From NCBI RefSeq assembly GCF_024436375.1, contig NZ_JAFMZM010000003.1, positions 515,627 through 579,626 on the forward strand: DNA of 64,000 nt. Reading direction: 5' to 3'. Made by a program: the position numbers and the translations under genes. Source of the stretch: Nocardioides astragali (lineage in GTDB: Bacteria; Actinomycetota; Actinomycetes; Propionibacteriales; Nocardioidaceae). A model generated the notes under the pieces. The model did no database searches and had not been told where the DNA came from. It saw only the letters and a program-made list of their open reading frames with translations. Shown here piece by piece: positions 1 to 8,500 of the stretch (position 1 is its first letter; the number at the start of each line of letters is the position of its first letter).

Positions 1-328
1 CCTGTGCGACGACCGTGTCGACGACGGTCCGCCCGACCCCGCGCGACTGGTGCTCCGGCAGCAGCTGGAGCCCGGCGATCTCGACCAGCCCGTCGCGACG
101 TACGACGCGGAGCCGGCCGGCGTCGCGGCCGTCGACCTCGACCACCGAGATCGACGAACCCATCCCGTCCCCGTCGACCTGCTCGGAGGTCCAGGCGCCG
201 AAGCCGCTGCGGAAGTCGGCCTCGTCGAAGTCGTCGGGCAGCCGGCCCTGGTCGAGCGTCGCCTCGATGACGACGTCGGTGAGGAACCGGACGTCGGACT
301 CGGTCGCGGGGCGGATCGTGACGGGCAC
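1..328 (-). CDS. GNAT family N-acetyltransferase (3' part outside window)
   Basis: Read on the minus strand from a GTG at 328, the protein begins VPVTIRPATESDVRFL, a typical GNAT opening. About 90 residues later it has the acetyl-CoA loop, LLPEHQSRGVGRTVV, which fits the Q/RxxGxG/A motif. The frame stays open to the window edge, so the C-terminal part lies upstream of base 1. The substrate cannot be inferred. It is divergent from the SWIM gene at 428, with about 100 bp between them. Confidence 0.8.
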   Translation of the reverse strand, partial: MPVTIRPATESDVRFLTDVVIEATLDQGRLPDDFDEADFRSGFGAWTSEQVDGDGMGSSISVVEVDGRDAGRLRVVRRDGLVEIAGLQLLPEHQSRGVGRTVVDTVVAQ

Positions 329-427
329 GGGTGCAGGCTAGGCCAGCAGGCAGCCGGAGAGCGTACGCACCGCCAACTCCTCAGATGAGCACCCGTTGTC
401 GCGACCGAGTGGTTTGATGGCCGCGCC

Positions 428-1726
428 ATGACCCGATGGAGCCCCGACCAGGTGACCGAGGCCGCGCCCGACGCGGCCTCGCTGGCCGCCGGGCGCAAGC
501 TCGCCGTGCCGGGTCCGTGGCGGGAGACGGGCTGCAACGACGTGCTGGTCTGGGGCCAGTGCCAAGGGAGCGGCAAGACGCCCTACCAGGTCAGCGTGGA
601 CCTCACCGGTCCTGCCTACCGGTGCTCCTGCCCGAGCCGGAAGTTCCCCTGCAAGCACGCGCTCGCCCTGCTGATGCTGTGGTCCGAGGGCGGGCTGGAC
701 GAGTCGGGGCAGGTCGCGACCTTCGCGGAGGAGTGGGCCAGTCAGCGGGCCGAGCGCGCGGCCGCGCCCGCGCGGGCAGCAGCGGAGGGGCCTGCGGACC
801 CGGCCGCCCGCGCCAAGCGGGTCGACCAGCGCCTGGCCCGGATGGACGCCGGCGTCGAGGACTTCCGGCTGTGGCTCGCAGACCTCGTCCGCGGAGGCCT
901 CGCTGCCGCCCGTGCGCAGCCCTACTCCTTCTGGGACAGCGCGGCGGCCCGGCTCGTGGACGCCCAGGTGCCTGCTCTCGCCGAGCGGGTCAGGGAGGCG
1001 GGGTCGCAGGTGCACGCTCGCGAGCACTGGGCGGCGTACCTCCTCGCGGAGGTGGGCCGGTGGTGGACCATCACCTGCGCCTGGCAGGCCCGGGAGCGGC
1101 TCGACGCCGCGGAGACGGCCGAGGTCAGGATCGCCGTCGGCTGGCCGCAGTCGAGCGAGGAGGTCCGGGACGGCGACGTGCGACCGGGTCCGTGGACCGT
1201 GCTCGGCGCCCATCGCTCGGACGACGGCCGCCTGCAGCAGCAACGCACCTGGCTGGCGCACGACGACGGTGAGGTGGTGGCGGTCCTCGACTTCGCAGGC
1301 TACGGCCAGGCCCTCGCCGTACCCCAGCTCAGCGGCGCCCGCCTCGACGTCGAGCTCGCGCGATACCCCGGTCACCCACCCAGGCGCGCGCTGTTCCGCA
1401 ACCCGCCGGCCGGTGCCGAGTCGGTGACCGGTCTCCCGGGGCGTACGTCGCTGGCTGCCGCGCATGGTCAGGCAGCCGCGAGCCTCGGACGGGCGCCCTG
1501 GCGAGACCTCCACCCGGCGCCGCTCGCCGACGTGCGGATCGTGGGCGAGGGGGACCGGTGGCTCGCGCAGGACACCTCCGGCTCCCTGCCGATCGCGGCC
1601 GGCACCTCGGTGTGGACGCTCCTCGCGCTGAGCGGCGGCGAGCCGGTGGACGTGTTCGGCGAGCTCGAGTCCGGTGCCTTCCGCCCGCTGGCCGTGTGGC
1701 TCGACGAAAGAGTCGTGGCGCTGTGA
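428..1726 (+). CDS. SWIM zinc finger family protein
   Basis: This 432-aa protein has a clear SWIM zinc finger near the N-terminus: C66-x-C68 followed by C75-K-H77 (YRCSCPSRKFPCKHALALL). SWIM fingers bind DNA or protein. The remaining ~350 residues have no motif I recognise; 240-420 look like mixed beta domains. It is the first gene of a five-gene cassette and its TGA overlaps the GTG of the next gene by 4 nt, so the two are translationally coupled. From recalled gene neighbourhoods, this SWIM protein regularly precedes DUF5691, MoxR, DUF5682 and VWA genes in actinobacteria. The role is unknown. Confidence 0.9.
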   Translation: MTRWSPDQVTEAAPDAASLAAGRKLAVPGPWRETGCNDVLVWGQCQGSGKTPYQVSVDLTGPAYRCSCPSRKFPCKHALALLMLWSEGGLDESGQVATFAEEWASQRAERAAAPARAAAEGPADPAARAKRVDQRLARMDAGVEDFRLWLADLVRGGLAAARAQPYSFWDSAAARLVDAQVPALAERVREAGSQVHAREHWAAYLLAEVGRWWTITCAWQARERLDAAETAEVRIAVGWPQSSEEVRDGDVRPGPWTVLGAHRSDDGRLQQQRTWLAHDDGEVVAVLDFAGYGQALAVPQLSGARLDVELARYPGHPPRRALFRNPPAGAESVTGLPGRTSLAAAHGQAAASLGRAPWRDLHPAPLADVRIVGEGDRWLAQDTSGSLPIAAGTSVWTLLALSGGEPVDVFGELESGAFRPLAVWLDERVVAL

Positions 1727-3219
1727 CCGGCGTCGAGCAGTGGCTCCACGACGTCGAGACGTGCGCCCTCGTCGGCAGCTCGCGACGTGAGCCACCCCCA
1801 GTGCCGGCGGTCCTCGGCCTCGACGCGGACGACGCGAGCCAGAGCCCCGAGCACCGGCTCCTGGCCAGCGCTGCCGTCGCCGACGCGCTCTCCCGAGCCG
1901 GAACGCCGGTGCCCTCCACCGATGCCACCATCCACACCGCGCCACCGGAGACGCGAGCCGTCTGCGGCGATGCTGCCGCCCAGCTGCTGCGACTGCTGCT
2001 CACGCAACCGCCGGTCTCGAAGGGCGCACGCGACGAGCTCGTGGTCGAGTGGTTGCGGCTGGCTGAGGGCGCGGGGCAACGGGTGCCGTGGTCGCTGCTG
2101 CCCGCCCTGCTCGACTTCGCGGCCACCCGCCGACCGGTGGCCGGCGCACTCGGTGGGGCGCTGGGCGAGCGGGGCACCTGGCTCCTCGGGCTCAACGCGG
2201 CCTGGTCGGGCGTGTCGAGCGCCGACCGTCCGGCGCCCTCCGGCGCCTCGGGGGACTGGACGGCGCAGTGGCCGACGATGGCGACCGTCGAGGCGATCGC
2301 GGCCTTCGCCACCGGACGTCGCACGGACCCCGCGGCGGCGCGCGAGCTGCTCGAGTCCGAGTGGGACAGCGTCTCGGCCAAGGTGCGCAGCGAGGCGCTG
2401 CGGTCCCTTCGCCACGGCCTCTCCAGCGCCGACGAGCCCCTCCTCGAGCGGGCCCTGGACGACAGGTCGAAGTCGGTGCGCGAGGTGGCCGCGGGGGTGC
2501 TCGACCAGCTCCCGAGCAGCGCGCGCGGGGCTCGGATGGCCGCACGGCTGCGCCCGCTGGTGCGGGTCAGGGGGACGATCACCCGGCACCTCGAGGTCGA
2601 CGTGCCCGACCCTCCGGACGAGGCGGCGATCCGTGACGGGCTGACTGCTCCCGCGAAGGGAGCCGGACCTCCTCCCACCGTCTGGCTCGCGCAGATCGTT
2701 GGCGCCGCGCCGCTCACCACCTGGATCGAGATCACGGGCAGGTCCGTGCCGGCGACGTTGAGGATGATCCGTGACAAGGACGTGCTCGGGTGGCTCGTCG
2801 AGGTCGTCGTCGACCGTGGCGACCGCGAGTGGGCCGCCGCCTGCGTCGACCACGGGGTGCCCGATCCTCGCCTGCTGTGGCTGCTGCCCCGCGAGATGCG
2901 GACCGCCCTGCTCATCTCCTGGTTGCGGCGTCCACCGGCCGGCCGCGACCTGCGCGGGCTGCTGGTCGAGGTGCCGCGGCCGTGGCCCGACGACCTGGGC
3001 CGGGCCGTGCTCGAGCGCCTCCGCGGTGAAGACGCCACCACGAGCCTCGGTCGGGCGGTGGCGCCGCTCCTGCCCGTTGCCCTCAGCCCCACGTTGTCGG
3101 CCGAGATCACCGCCGCGCTCTCCGAGGTGCCGGCGGATGCCACCCACCTGCGCCGGGCGCTCACCGAGACCCTGCAGCTCCACGCGTTCCGCACATCCCT
3201 CACGGAGGCCTTCAGATGA
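1723..3219 (+). CDS. DUF5691 family protein, HEAT-repeat-like
   Basis: The start is taken as GTG 1723, overlapping the SWIM stop by 4 nt (GTGA); an in-frame GTG at 1558 would read antisense-like sequence inside the SWIM gene and is rejected. The product is about 498 aa, mostly leucine- and alanine-rich helices. Residues ~205-290 hold helical pairs ending in DDRSKSVREVAAGVLDQL, which resemble HEAT repeats, so a scaffold role is plausible. I assign DUF5691 from neighbourhood and general look. The end overlaps the MoxR start (ATGA, 3216-3219). No catalytic motif is visible. Confidence 0.8.
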   Translation: MTGVEQWLHDVETCALVGSSRREPPPVPAVLGLDADDASQSPEHRLLASAAVADALSRAGTPVPSTDATIHTAPPETRAVCGDAAAQLLRLLLTQPPVSKGARDELVVEWLRLAEGAGQRVPWSLLPALLDFAATRRPVAGALGGALGERGTWLLGLNAAWSGVSSADRPAPSGASGDWTAQWPTMATVEAIAAFATGRRTDPAAARELLESEWDSVSAKVRSEALRSLRHGLSSADEPLLERALDDRSKSVREVAAGVLDQLPSSARGARMAARLRPLVRVRGTITRHLEVDVPDPPDEAAIRDGLTAPAKGAGPPPTVWLAQIVGAAPLTTWIEITGRSVPATLRMIRDKDVLGWLVEVVVDRGDREWAAACVDHGVPDPRLLWLLPREMRTALLISWLRRPPAGRDLRGLLVEVPRPWPDDLGRAVLERLRGEDATTSLGRAVAPLLPVALSPTLSAEITAALSEVPADATHLRRALTETLQLHAFRTSLTEAFR

Positions 3220-4316
3220 CCACCAGCCAGTCCACCGCCCCGGGCGTGCTCCGCGAGCACGCCGAGGACGCCTACGCCGACGAGCTGACCGCACTGGCCG
3301 CCGTGGACGACCGTCCTCGTCCGCCGTCGTGGCACCTGTCGCCGTGGGCGGTGGCGACGTACGTCCTCGGCGGCGACCTGCCCAACGGCGTGACCATCAC
3401 GCCGAAGTACATCGGGCAGCGGCGCCTGGTCGAGGTGGCCATCTCCTCGTTGGCCACCGATCGCGCGCTCCTGCTGCTCGGCGTCCCCGGCACCGCGAAG
3501 TCGTGGCTGGGCGAGCACCTCGCGGCAGCGATCAGCGGTCGCTCGACGCTCGTGGTCCAGGGCACCGCGGGCACCCAGGAGGAGGCGCTGCGCTACGGCT
3601 GGAACTACGCCCGCCTGCTCTCCGAGGGACCCTCGCGCGAGGCGCTCGTCCCCGGGCCGGTCATGCGGGCCATGGAGACCGGCGCCATCGCGCGGGTCGA
3701 GGAGCTGACGCGCATCCCCTCCGACGTCCAGGACTCCCTGATCAGCATCCTGTCCGAGAAGACACTGCCGGTCCCTGAGCTCGACGAGGAGGTGCAGGCA
3801 CGCCCTGGCTTCAACGTCATCGCCACCGCCAACAACCGCGACAAGGGTGTCAACGACCTCTCGTCCGCCCTGCGCCGCCGCTTCAACACCGTCGTGCTGC
3901 CCCTGCCGGACTCCCTCGAGCAGGAGGTCGAGATCGTCCGCTCGCGCGTCACCGCTCTGGGGGCCTCGCTCGAGCTCCCTGCCGACCTCGCCTCCCTCTC
4001 GGAGATCCACCGCGTGGTCACCGTGATGCGCGAGCTGCGCAGTGGAGTCACCACCGACCAGCGCACCACCATCAAGTCCCCCAGTGCGACCCTGTCGACC
4101 GCGGAGGCCATCTCGGTGATGACCAACGGCCTCGCGCTGGCCGCCCACTTCGGGGACGGCACCGTCCGGGCCGACGACGTCGCCGGTGGCCTGCTCGGCG
4201 CGGTCGTGAAGGACCCCGTCCAGGACCAGCTGGTCTGGCAGGAGTACCTCGAGACGGTCGTGCGCAACCGCAAGGAGTGGAGCGACCTCTACCGCGCCTG
4301 CCGGGACCTGGGCTGA
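3216..4316 (+). CDS. MoxR-type AAA+ ATPase
   Basis: This 366-aa AAA+ ATPase has a Walker A GVPGTAKS at residues 89-96, a Walker B region at 157-164 (GAIARVEEL, with V-E-E instead of the usual D-E), sensor 1 IATANN at 202-207 and an arginine cluster RRRF at 220-223. The stretch VEELTRIPSDVQDSL matches the MoxR/RavA clade, whose members remodel or load metal or cofactor into partner proteins, usually together with a VWA protein. The partner here is encoded at 6635-7840. Its start overlaps the preceding stop (ATGA). The substrate is unknown. Confidence 0.92.
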   Translation: MTTSQSTAPGVLREHAEDAYADELTALAAVDDRPRPPSWHLSPWAVATYVLGGDLPNGVTITPKYIGQRRLVEVAISSLATDRALLLLGVPGTAKSWLGEHLAAAISGRSTLVVQGTAGTQEEALRYGWNYARLLSEGPSREALVPGPVMRAMETGAIARVEELTRIPSDVQDSLISILSEKTLPVPELDEEVQARPGFNVIATANNRDKGVNDLSSALRRRFNTVVLPLPDSLEQEVEIVRSRVTALGASLELPADLASLSEIHRVVTVMRELRSGVTTDQRTTIKSPSATLSTAEAISVMTNGLALAAHFGDGTVRADDVAGGLLGAVVKDPVQDQLVWQEYLETVVRNRKEWSDLYRACRDLG

Positions 4317-4326
4317 GCGCATCGCG

Positions 4327-6651
4327 ATGACGGTCGACATCTACGGCGTACGCCACCACGGTCCGGGCTCGGCCCGGGCCGTGCGGGGGGCGCTGGACGA
4401 GCACCCGCCGGACTTGGTGCTGATCGAGGGGTGTCCCGAGCTCGACGCCATCGTCGACCTCCTGGGCGACGAAGCGATGACGCCACCTGTCGCGGGCCTC
4501 GTCTACGCCGTCGACGAGCCTCGCCGGGCGACCTTCTACCCGCTGGCCCGCTTCTCCCCGGAGTGGGTCGCCGCCCGCTGGGCACTCGCGCGCGGGGTGC
4601 CGGTGCGCTTCCTCGACCTGCCCGCGACGCACGCGTTCGCCCTGGCCGCCGAGGACAGAAGTGACCGGCCGGAGCAGGCGCCCGTCGACGAGCCGGTCGA
4701 CGAGCCGGGCGGTGAGGCCGGGGATCCGCCGGCCGCGCCCCCCGAGCGGCTCGACCCCATCGGGACGCTGGCGGCCGCTGCGGGCTACGACGACGCCGAG
4801 CGCTGGTGGGAGGACGCCGTCGAGCAGCGGTACGACTCGCCCGCGGAGCGGTTCGACGCGATCCGGGAGGCGATGGCGGCGGTCAGGTCGGCCGATCGCC
4901 GTCCGGCCGACGATCCCGACGTGCACGCCAACGCCCGCCGCGAGGCCTGGATGCGCAAGGTGCTGCGCGCCGAGATGAAGGCGGCCCCCGACTCGCGGAT
5001 CGCCGTCGTCTGCGGTGCGTGGCACGCCCCCGCGCTCGTCCCCGCCGACTTCCCGCCCGTGGCGCGGGACCAGCTCCTCGTCACCAAGCTGCCGCGCACC
5101 AAGGTCGCCGCGGCGTGGACCCCGTGGACCGCGGCCCGGCTCAGCTATGCCTCGGGCTACGGCGCGGGCGTCGGTGCGCCCGGGTGGTACCAGCACCTCT
5201 TCGACCACATGAGCCAGGACGACCCGGACCCGCGCGGGCTCGCGACGACGTGGCTCGTGCGGGTGGCGAGGACGCTGCGGGACGAGAGGCTCGACGCCTC
5301 GACCGCCTCCGTGGTCGAGGCCGCGCGCCTGGCCGAGACGCTCGCCACCGTGAGAGGGCGGCCCTCGGTGGGCCTCAGCGAGCTCGACGACGCTGCGCAG
5401 ACCGTGCTCTGCGAGGGTTCGCGGGTCCCGCTCGACCTGGTCCACGAACGCCTCGTGGTGGGCGCGGAGCTCGGGACGGTCCCGGACTCTGCACCGGTCG
5501 TGCCCCTGGCCGCCGACCTGTCGCGTCAGCAGCGGTCCCTGCGACTGAGACCGACAGCGTCCGCCCAGCAGGTCGACCTCGACCTGAGGCGCGAGAGACA
5601 GCTGGCGCGATCGGTGCTGCTCCACCGGTTGAGCCTCCTCGGCATCGATTGGGGGGAGCTCACCGACACCGGACGCACCACGGGCACCTTCAAGGAGAGC
5701 TGGACGCTGGAGTGGCGTCCGGAGCTGGCCGTCGACCTGGTCGAGGCGAGCGTCTGGGGGACGACCATCGCCGGGGCGGCGTCGGCGCGCGCGGCGGAGA
5801 GGGCCGAGAAGTCGGGGGACCTGACGGAGCTCGCCGCCCTGGTCAGCGCCTGCCTCACCGCCGACCTGCCCGACGGCATCGCCGCGGTTCTCGACGCCCT
5901 GGATGCGCGCGCGGCTGTCCAGCACGACGTGCCCGCGCTGCTCTCGACGGTCGAGCCGCTCGCTCGCACCTGCCGCTACGGCGACGTGCGCGGCGTGGAC
6001 ACCCGACGCGTACGCAGGGTGCTGGGCGCCACCGTCGTCCGCGCGTGCGTCGGGCTCCCGATGGCGTGCGCCAGCCTGGACGAGGAGGCGGCCGACGACA
6101 TGGTGAGCGCCGTCGCCGGTGCCCACCGGGGGCTCTCGCTCCTGGCTGACGACGAGCTCGACACCGCGTGGTCGGAGGCGCTGGAGTCGGTCTCCGCACC
6201 CGACCACGTCGCGGGCGCGGTGGCCGGGCGGGCCACCCGCATCCTCCTCGACGCCGGTCGCCTCGACTCCGGCGTCGCCGCGCGTCGCATGGGGCGCCGG
6301 CTCTCGCTCGCGGCGTCCGCTCCCCAGGCCGCCGCCTGGCTGGAGGGCTTCCTCGCGGGGGACGCGGTGCTGCTGGTCCACGACCACGACCTGCTGGGGC
6401 TGGTCGACGAGTGGGTCGGCGGGCTCGACGAGGCGACGTTCGAGGACCTGCTCCCGCTCGTGCGGCGTACGTTCTCCCAGTTCAGCCGAGCCGAGCGCCG
6501 CACGATCGGCGAGCGGGTGTCCCGGCTGGGCGGACCGGACGACCGAGCCGCTGGGGCGTCGTTGCTCGACGTCGAGCAGGCCACCCCGGCGCTCCAGGCC
6601 GTGGCCGCGTACGTCGGGTGGAAGGTGGTGGACCGTGACGGAGCAGCCTGA
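4327..6651 (+). CDS. DUF5682 family protein (TraB/ChaN-like N-terminus)
   Basis: This 774-aa protein starts DIYGVRHHGPGSARA, followed by VLIEG (E34), and later has VVCGAWHAPAL (H233). A GxHxxGS-type motif, a glutamate in hhhEG and a later G-x-W-H are the layout I associate with the TraB/ChaN/erythromycin-esterase-like superfamily, so a metal-dependent hydrolase or binding domain in residues ~1-260 is inferred. Residues ~350-770 are helical with no motif I know. It lies 10 bp after the MoxR gene, and its last 17 bp overlap the VWA gene. In the cassette it is the best candidate for the active or client-handling component. Confidence 0.88.
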   Translation: MTVDIYGVRHHGPGSARAVRGALDEHPPDLVLIEGCPELDAIVDLLGDEAMTPPVAGLVYAVDEPRRATFYPLARFSPEWVAARWALARGVPVRFLDLPATHAFALAAEDRSDRPEQAPVDEPVDEPGGEAGDPPAAPPERLDPIGTLAAAAGYDDAERWWEDAVEQRYDSPAERFDAIREAMAAVRSADRRPADDPDVHANARREAWMRKVLRAEMKAAPDSRIAVVCGAWHAPALVPADFPPVARDQLLVTKLPRTKVAAAWTPWTAARLSYASGYGAGVGAPGWYQHLFDHMSQDDPDPRGLATTWLVRVARTLRDERLDASTASVVEAARLAETLATVRGRPSVGLSELDDAAQTVLCEGSRVPLDLVHERLVVGAELGTVPDSAPVVPLAADLSRQQRSLRLRPTASAQQVDLDLRRERQLARSVLLHRLSLLGIDWGELTDTGRTTGTFKESWTLEWRPELAVDLVEASVWGTTIAGAASARAAERAEKSGDLTELAALVSACLTADLPDGIAAVLDALDARAAVQHDVPALLSTVEPLARTCRYGDVRGVDTRRVRRVLGATVVRACVGLPMACASLDEEAADDMVSAVAGAHRGLSLLADDELDTAWSEALESVSAPDHVAGAVAGRATRILLDAGRLDSGVAARRMGRRLSLAASAPQAAAWLEGFLAGDAVLLVHDHDLLGLVDEWVGGLDEATFEDLLPLVRRTFSQFSRAERRTIGERVSRLGGPDDRAAGASLLDVEQATPALQAVAAYVGWKVVDRDGAA

Positions 6652-7840
6652 GTCCGGGCCTGACGTGCGGCGTGACCGGCTCACCCGCTGGCGACTGGTC
6701 CTCGGTGGCAACGAGGCGGACGGCGTGACCGGGCCCGACGGTGCGCCGGTGTCCCTGAGCGCCGAGGACATGCGCCGGGACGGCGCCCTGGACGCGTTGT
6801 ACGACAGTGAGCGCCGGGGCGGGCTCGGCGGCTCGGCACCGCGGGTCTCGCGCTGGCTCGGCGACATCCGCACCTACTTCCCGTCCTCGGTCGTCCAGGT
6901 GATGCAGGGCGACGCCATGGAGCGCCTCGGGCTGCGGCAGATGCTGCTCGAGCCGGAGATGATGCGGGCCGTGCAGCCCGACGTCGGCCTCGTCAGCACC
7001 CTGATCGGGCTGGGCCAGGTGATCCCCGAGCACTCGCGCGAGACGGCGCGCGCGGTCGTCCGGCAGGTCACCGACGAGCTCGAGGAACGGTTGCGGCAGC
7101 GCACCGTCCAGGCGGTGTCGGGTGCTCTCGACCGCTCAGCCCGCACCCGTCGGCCGCGGATGCGTGACGTCGACTGGCGACGTACGGTCGCCGCCAACCT
7201 CAAGCACTACCTCCCTGAGCACCGCACGGTCGTGCCCGAACGTCTCGTGGGCTACGCCCGCCGGTCGACGCGGGTCGAGCGTGAGATCATCCTCTGCATC
7301 GACCAGTCCGGATCGATGGCCGAGTCGATCGTCTACAGCTCGGTGTTCGGTGCGGTGCTGGCCTCCATCCGCTCGGTCACCACACGCCTCGTGGTCTTCG
7401 ACACCGAAGTGGTCGACCTGACCGACGAGATCGACGACCCGGTCGACGTGCTCTTCGGCGTGCAGCTCGGCGGCGGCACCGACATCAACCGGGCCCTGGC
7501 CTACTGCCAGGACAAGATCACCCAGCCGGCCGACACCGTGCTGGTGCTGATCAGCGACCTCTACGAGGGCGGCATCGCCGAGGAGATGATCCGCCGGGCC
7601 CGGTCCGTCGTCGGCTCGGGCGCGACGATGATCGCCCTCCTGGCGCTGAGCGACTCCGGCCAGCCGTCCTTCGACGCCGACCACGCCGCTGCCCTCGCGG
7701 AGATCGGGGTGCCGTCGTTCGCCTGCACGCCGGACCTGTTCCCCGACCTGATGGCGGCAGCCATCGAGAGGCGTGACATCGGCGAGTGGGCGGCGCTCAA
7801 CGACATCGTCACCACTCACGAGACGACGCAGCCGGACTGA
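6635..7840 (+). CDS. VWA domain protein (CoxE/MoxR partner type)
   Basis: The start is set at GTG 6635, 17 bp inside the DUF5682 gene; a longer in-frame reading would run antisense-like through DUF5682. The 401-aa product has a C-terminal von Willebrand A domain with an intact MIDAS: D223-Q-S-G-S227, T282-D283 in LGGGTD, and D308 in SDLYEGG. Residues 1-210 are helical with QVMQGDAMERLGL and resemble the N-termini of bacterial VWA partners of MoxR ATPases. The MIDAS should bind Mg2+ and a partner acidic residue. This is the last gene of the cassette; it converges on the HIT-like gene with 2 bp between. Confidence 0.92.
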   Translation: MTEQPESGPDVRRDRLTRWRLVLGGNEADGVTGPDGAPVSLSAEDMRRDGALDALYDSERRGGLGGSAPRVSRWLGDIRTYFPSSVVQVMQGDAMERLGLRQMLLEPEMMRAVQPDVGLVSTLIGLGQVIPEHSRETARAVVRQVTDELEERLRQRTVQAVSGALDRSARTRRPRMRDVDWRRTVAANLKHYLPEHRTVVPERLVGYARRSTRVEREIILCIDQSGSMAESIVYSSVFGAVLASIRSVTTRLVVFDTEVVDLTDEIDDPVDVLFGVQLGGGTDINRALAYCQDKITQPADTVLVLISDLYEGGIAEEMIRRARSVVGSGATMIALLALSDSGQPSFDADHAAALAEIGVPSFACTPDLFPDLMAAAIERRDIGEWAALNDIVTTHETTQPD

Positions 7841-7842
7841 CG

Positions 7843-8475
7843 TCACCAGGCCGGGCCGTCGCCTCCCACCCGCTCGACGAGCCGCCGCCCGACGTGCCCG
7901 GCGTTGGCACGGCGTACGTCCTCCGGGACCGGGGGCAGGTTCTCCTCCCAGTCGAGGAGCGTCGATCCGCGCAGCTGCGGCATCCGTGCCGGGCGGCCGA
8001 AGAAGAACGGGTGCAGGTGCGCGCCGCCGTCGCCGTAGCGGCCCACGTGGCACCGGCCGACGCTCGGGAGCTCCTCCACCGCGGCCGTGACCGCCACCAT
8101 CAGCCGCCCCATCTCGGAGGCGAGGTCGTCGGGCAGGTCGGCGAGGTCGTGGTGGGCGCGCGGCTGGAGGATCAGCGTGACCGGCAGCCTCATGTCGAGC
8201 ACCTTGAGCATCCAGCGCTCGTTGCTCCACGCGACCTGGGCGAGCTTCTCGGGATCCGGCGGCTGCTGGCAGGGGCACTGCGCGGGGTCGTCGCCGACCC
8301 GCGGCGGCTCGGCGTCGACCATGGGCTCCAGGGGCTTGATCCGCAGGCCCTCGAGCTCGAACGGGAAGATGTCCCAGCCCGGCATCAGCTCGATCGCGAC
8401 CGGCAGCCGCCCCTCGTCGTCGGTCGCCGCGGCGACGCGGGCGTGGAAGTCTTCGGCGCTCTCGAGGGTGCTCAT
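7843..8475 (-). CDS. HIT-like superfamily protein
   Basis: This 210-aa protein has a HIT-like core: LPVTLILQPRAHHDLADLP, then HVGRYGDGGAHLHPFFFGRP near residues 145-165, where H-x-H replaces the full HxHxH triad. Before it lies CPCQQ at about residue 68, a possible metal or redox site that ordinary HIT hydrolases lack. HIT proteins hydrolyse or transfer nucleotides; with the incomplete triad the activity is uncertain. No strong ribosome binding site precedes the ATG. It sits 25 bp downstream of the SDR gene on the same strand and may be cotranscribed with it. Confidence 0.75.
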   Translation of the reverse strand: MSTLESAEDFHARVAAATDDEGRLPVAIELMPGWDIFPFELEGLRIKPLEPMVDAEPPRVGDDPAQCPCQQPPDPEKLAQVAWSNERWMLKVLDMRLPVTLILQPRAHHDLADLPDDLASEMGRLMVAVTAAVEELPSVGRCHVGRYGDGGAHLHPFFFGRPARMPQLRGSTLLDWEENLPPVPEDVRRANAGHVGRRLVERVGGDGPAW

Positions 8476-8500
8476 GGCGAGCAGTCAACCAGTGCGAGCA

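Noticed and set aside
1329..4340. Long minus-strand open frame (about 1000 codons) under the SWIM-DUF5691-MoxR genes.
   Set aside because: It is antisense to three genes with intact motifs and has the Arg/Gly/Asp-rich composition of a GC-rich shadow frame.
4072..6873. Minus-strand frame of 933 codons opposite DUF5682.
   Set aside because: It is a shadow frame; no motif, signal or start supports it.
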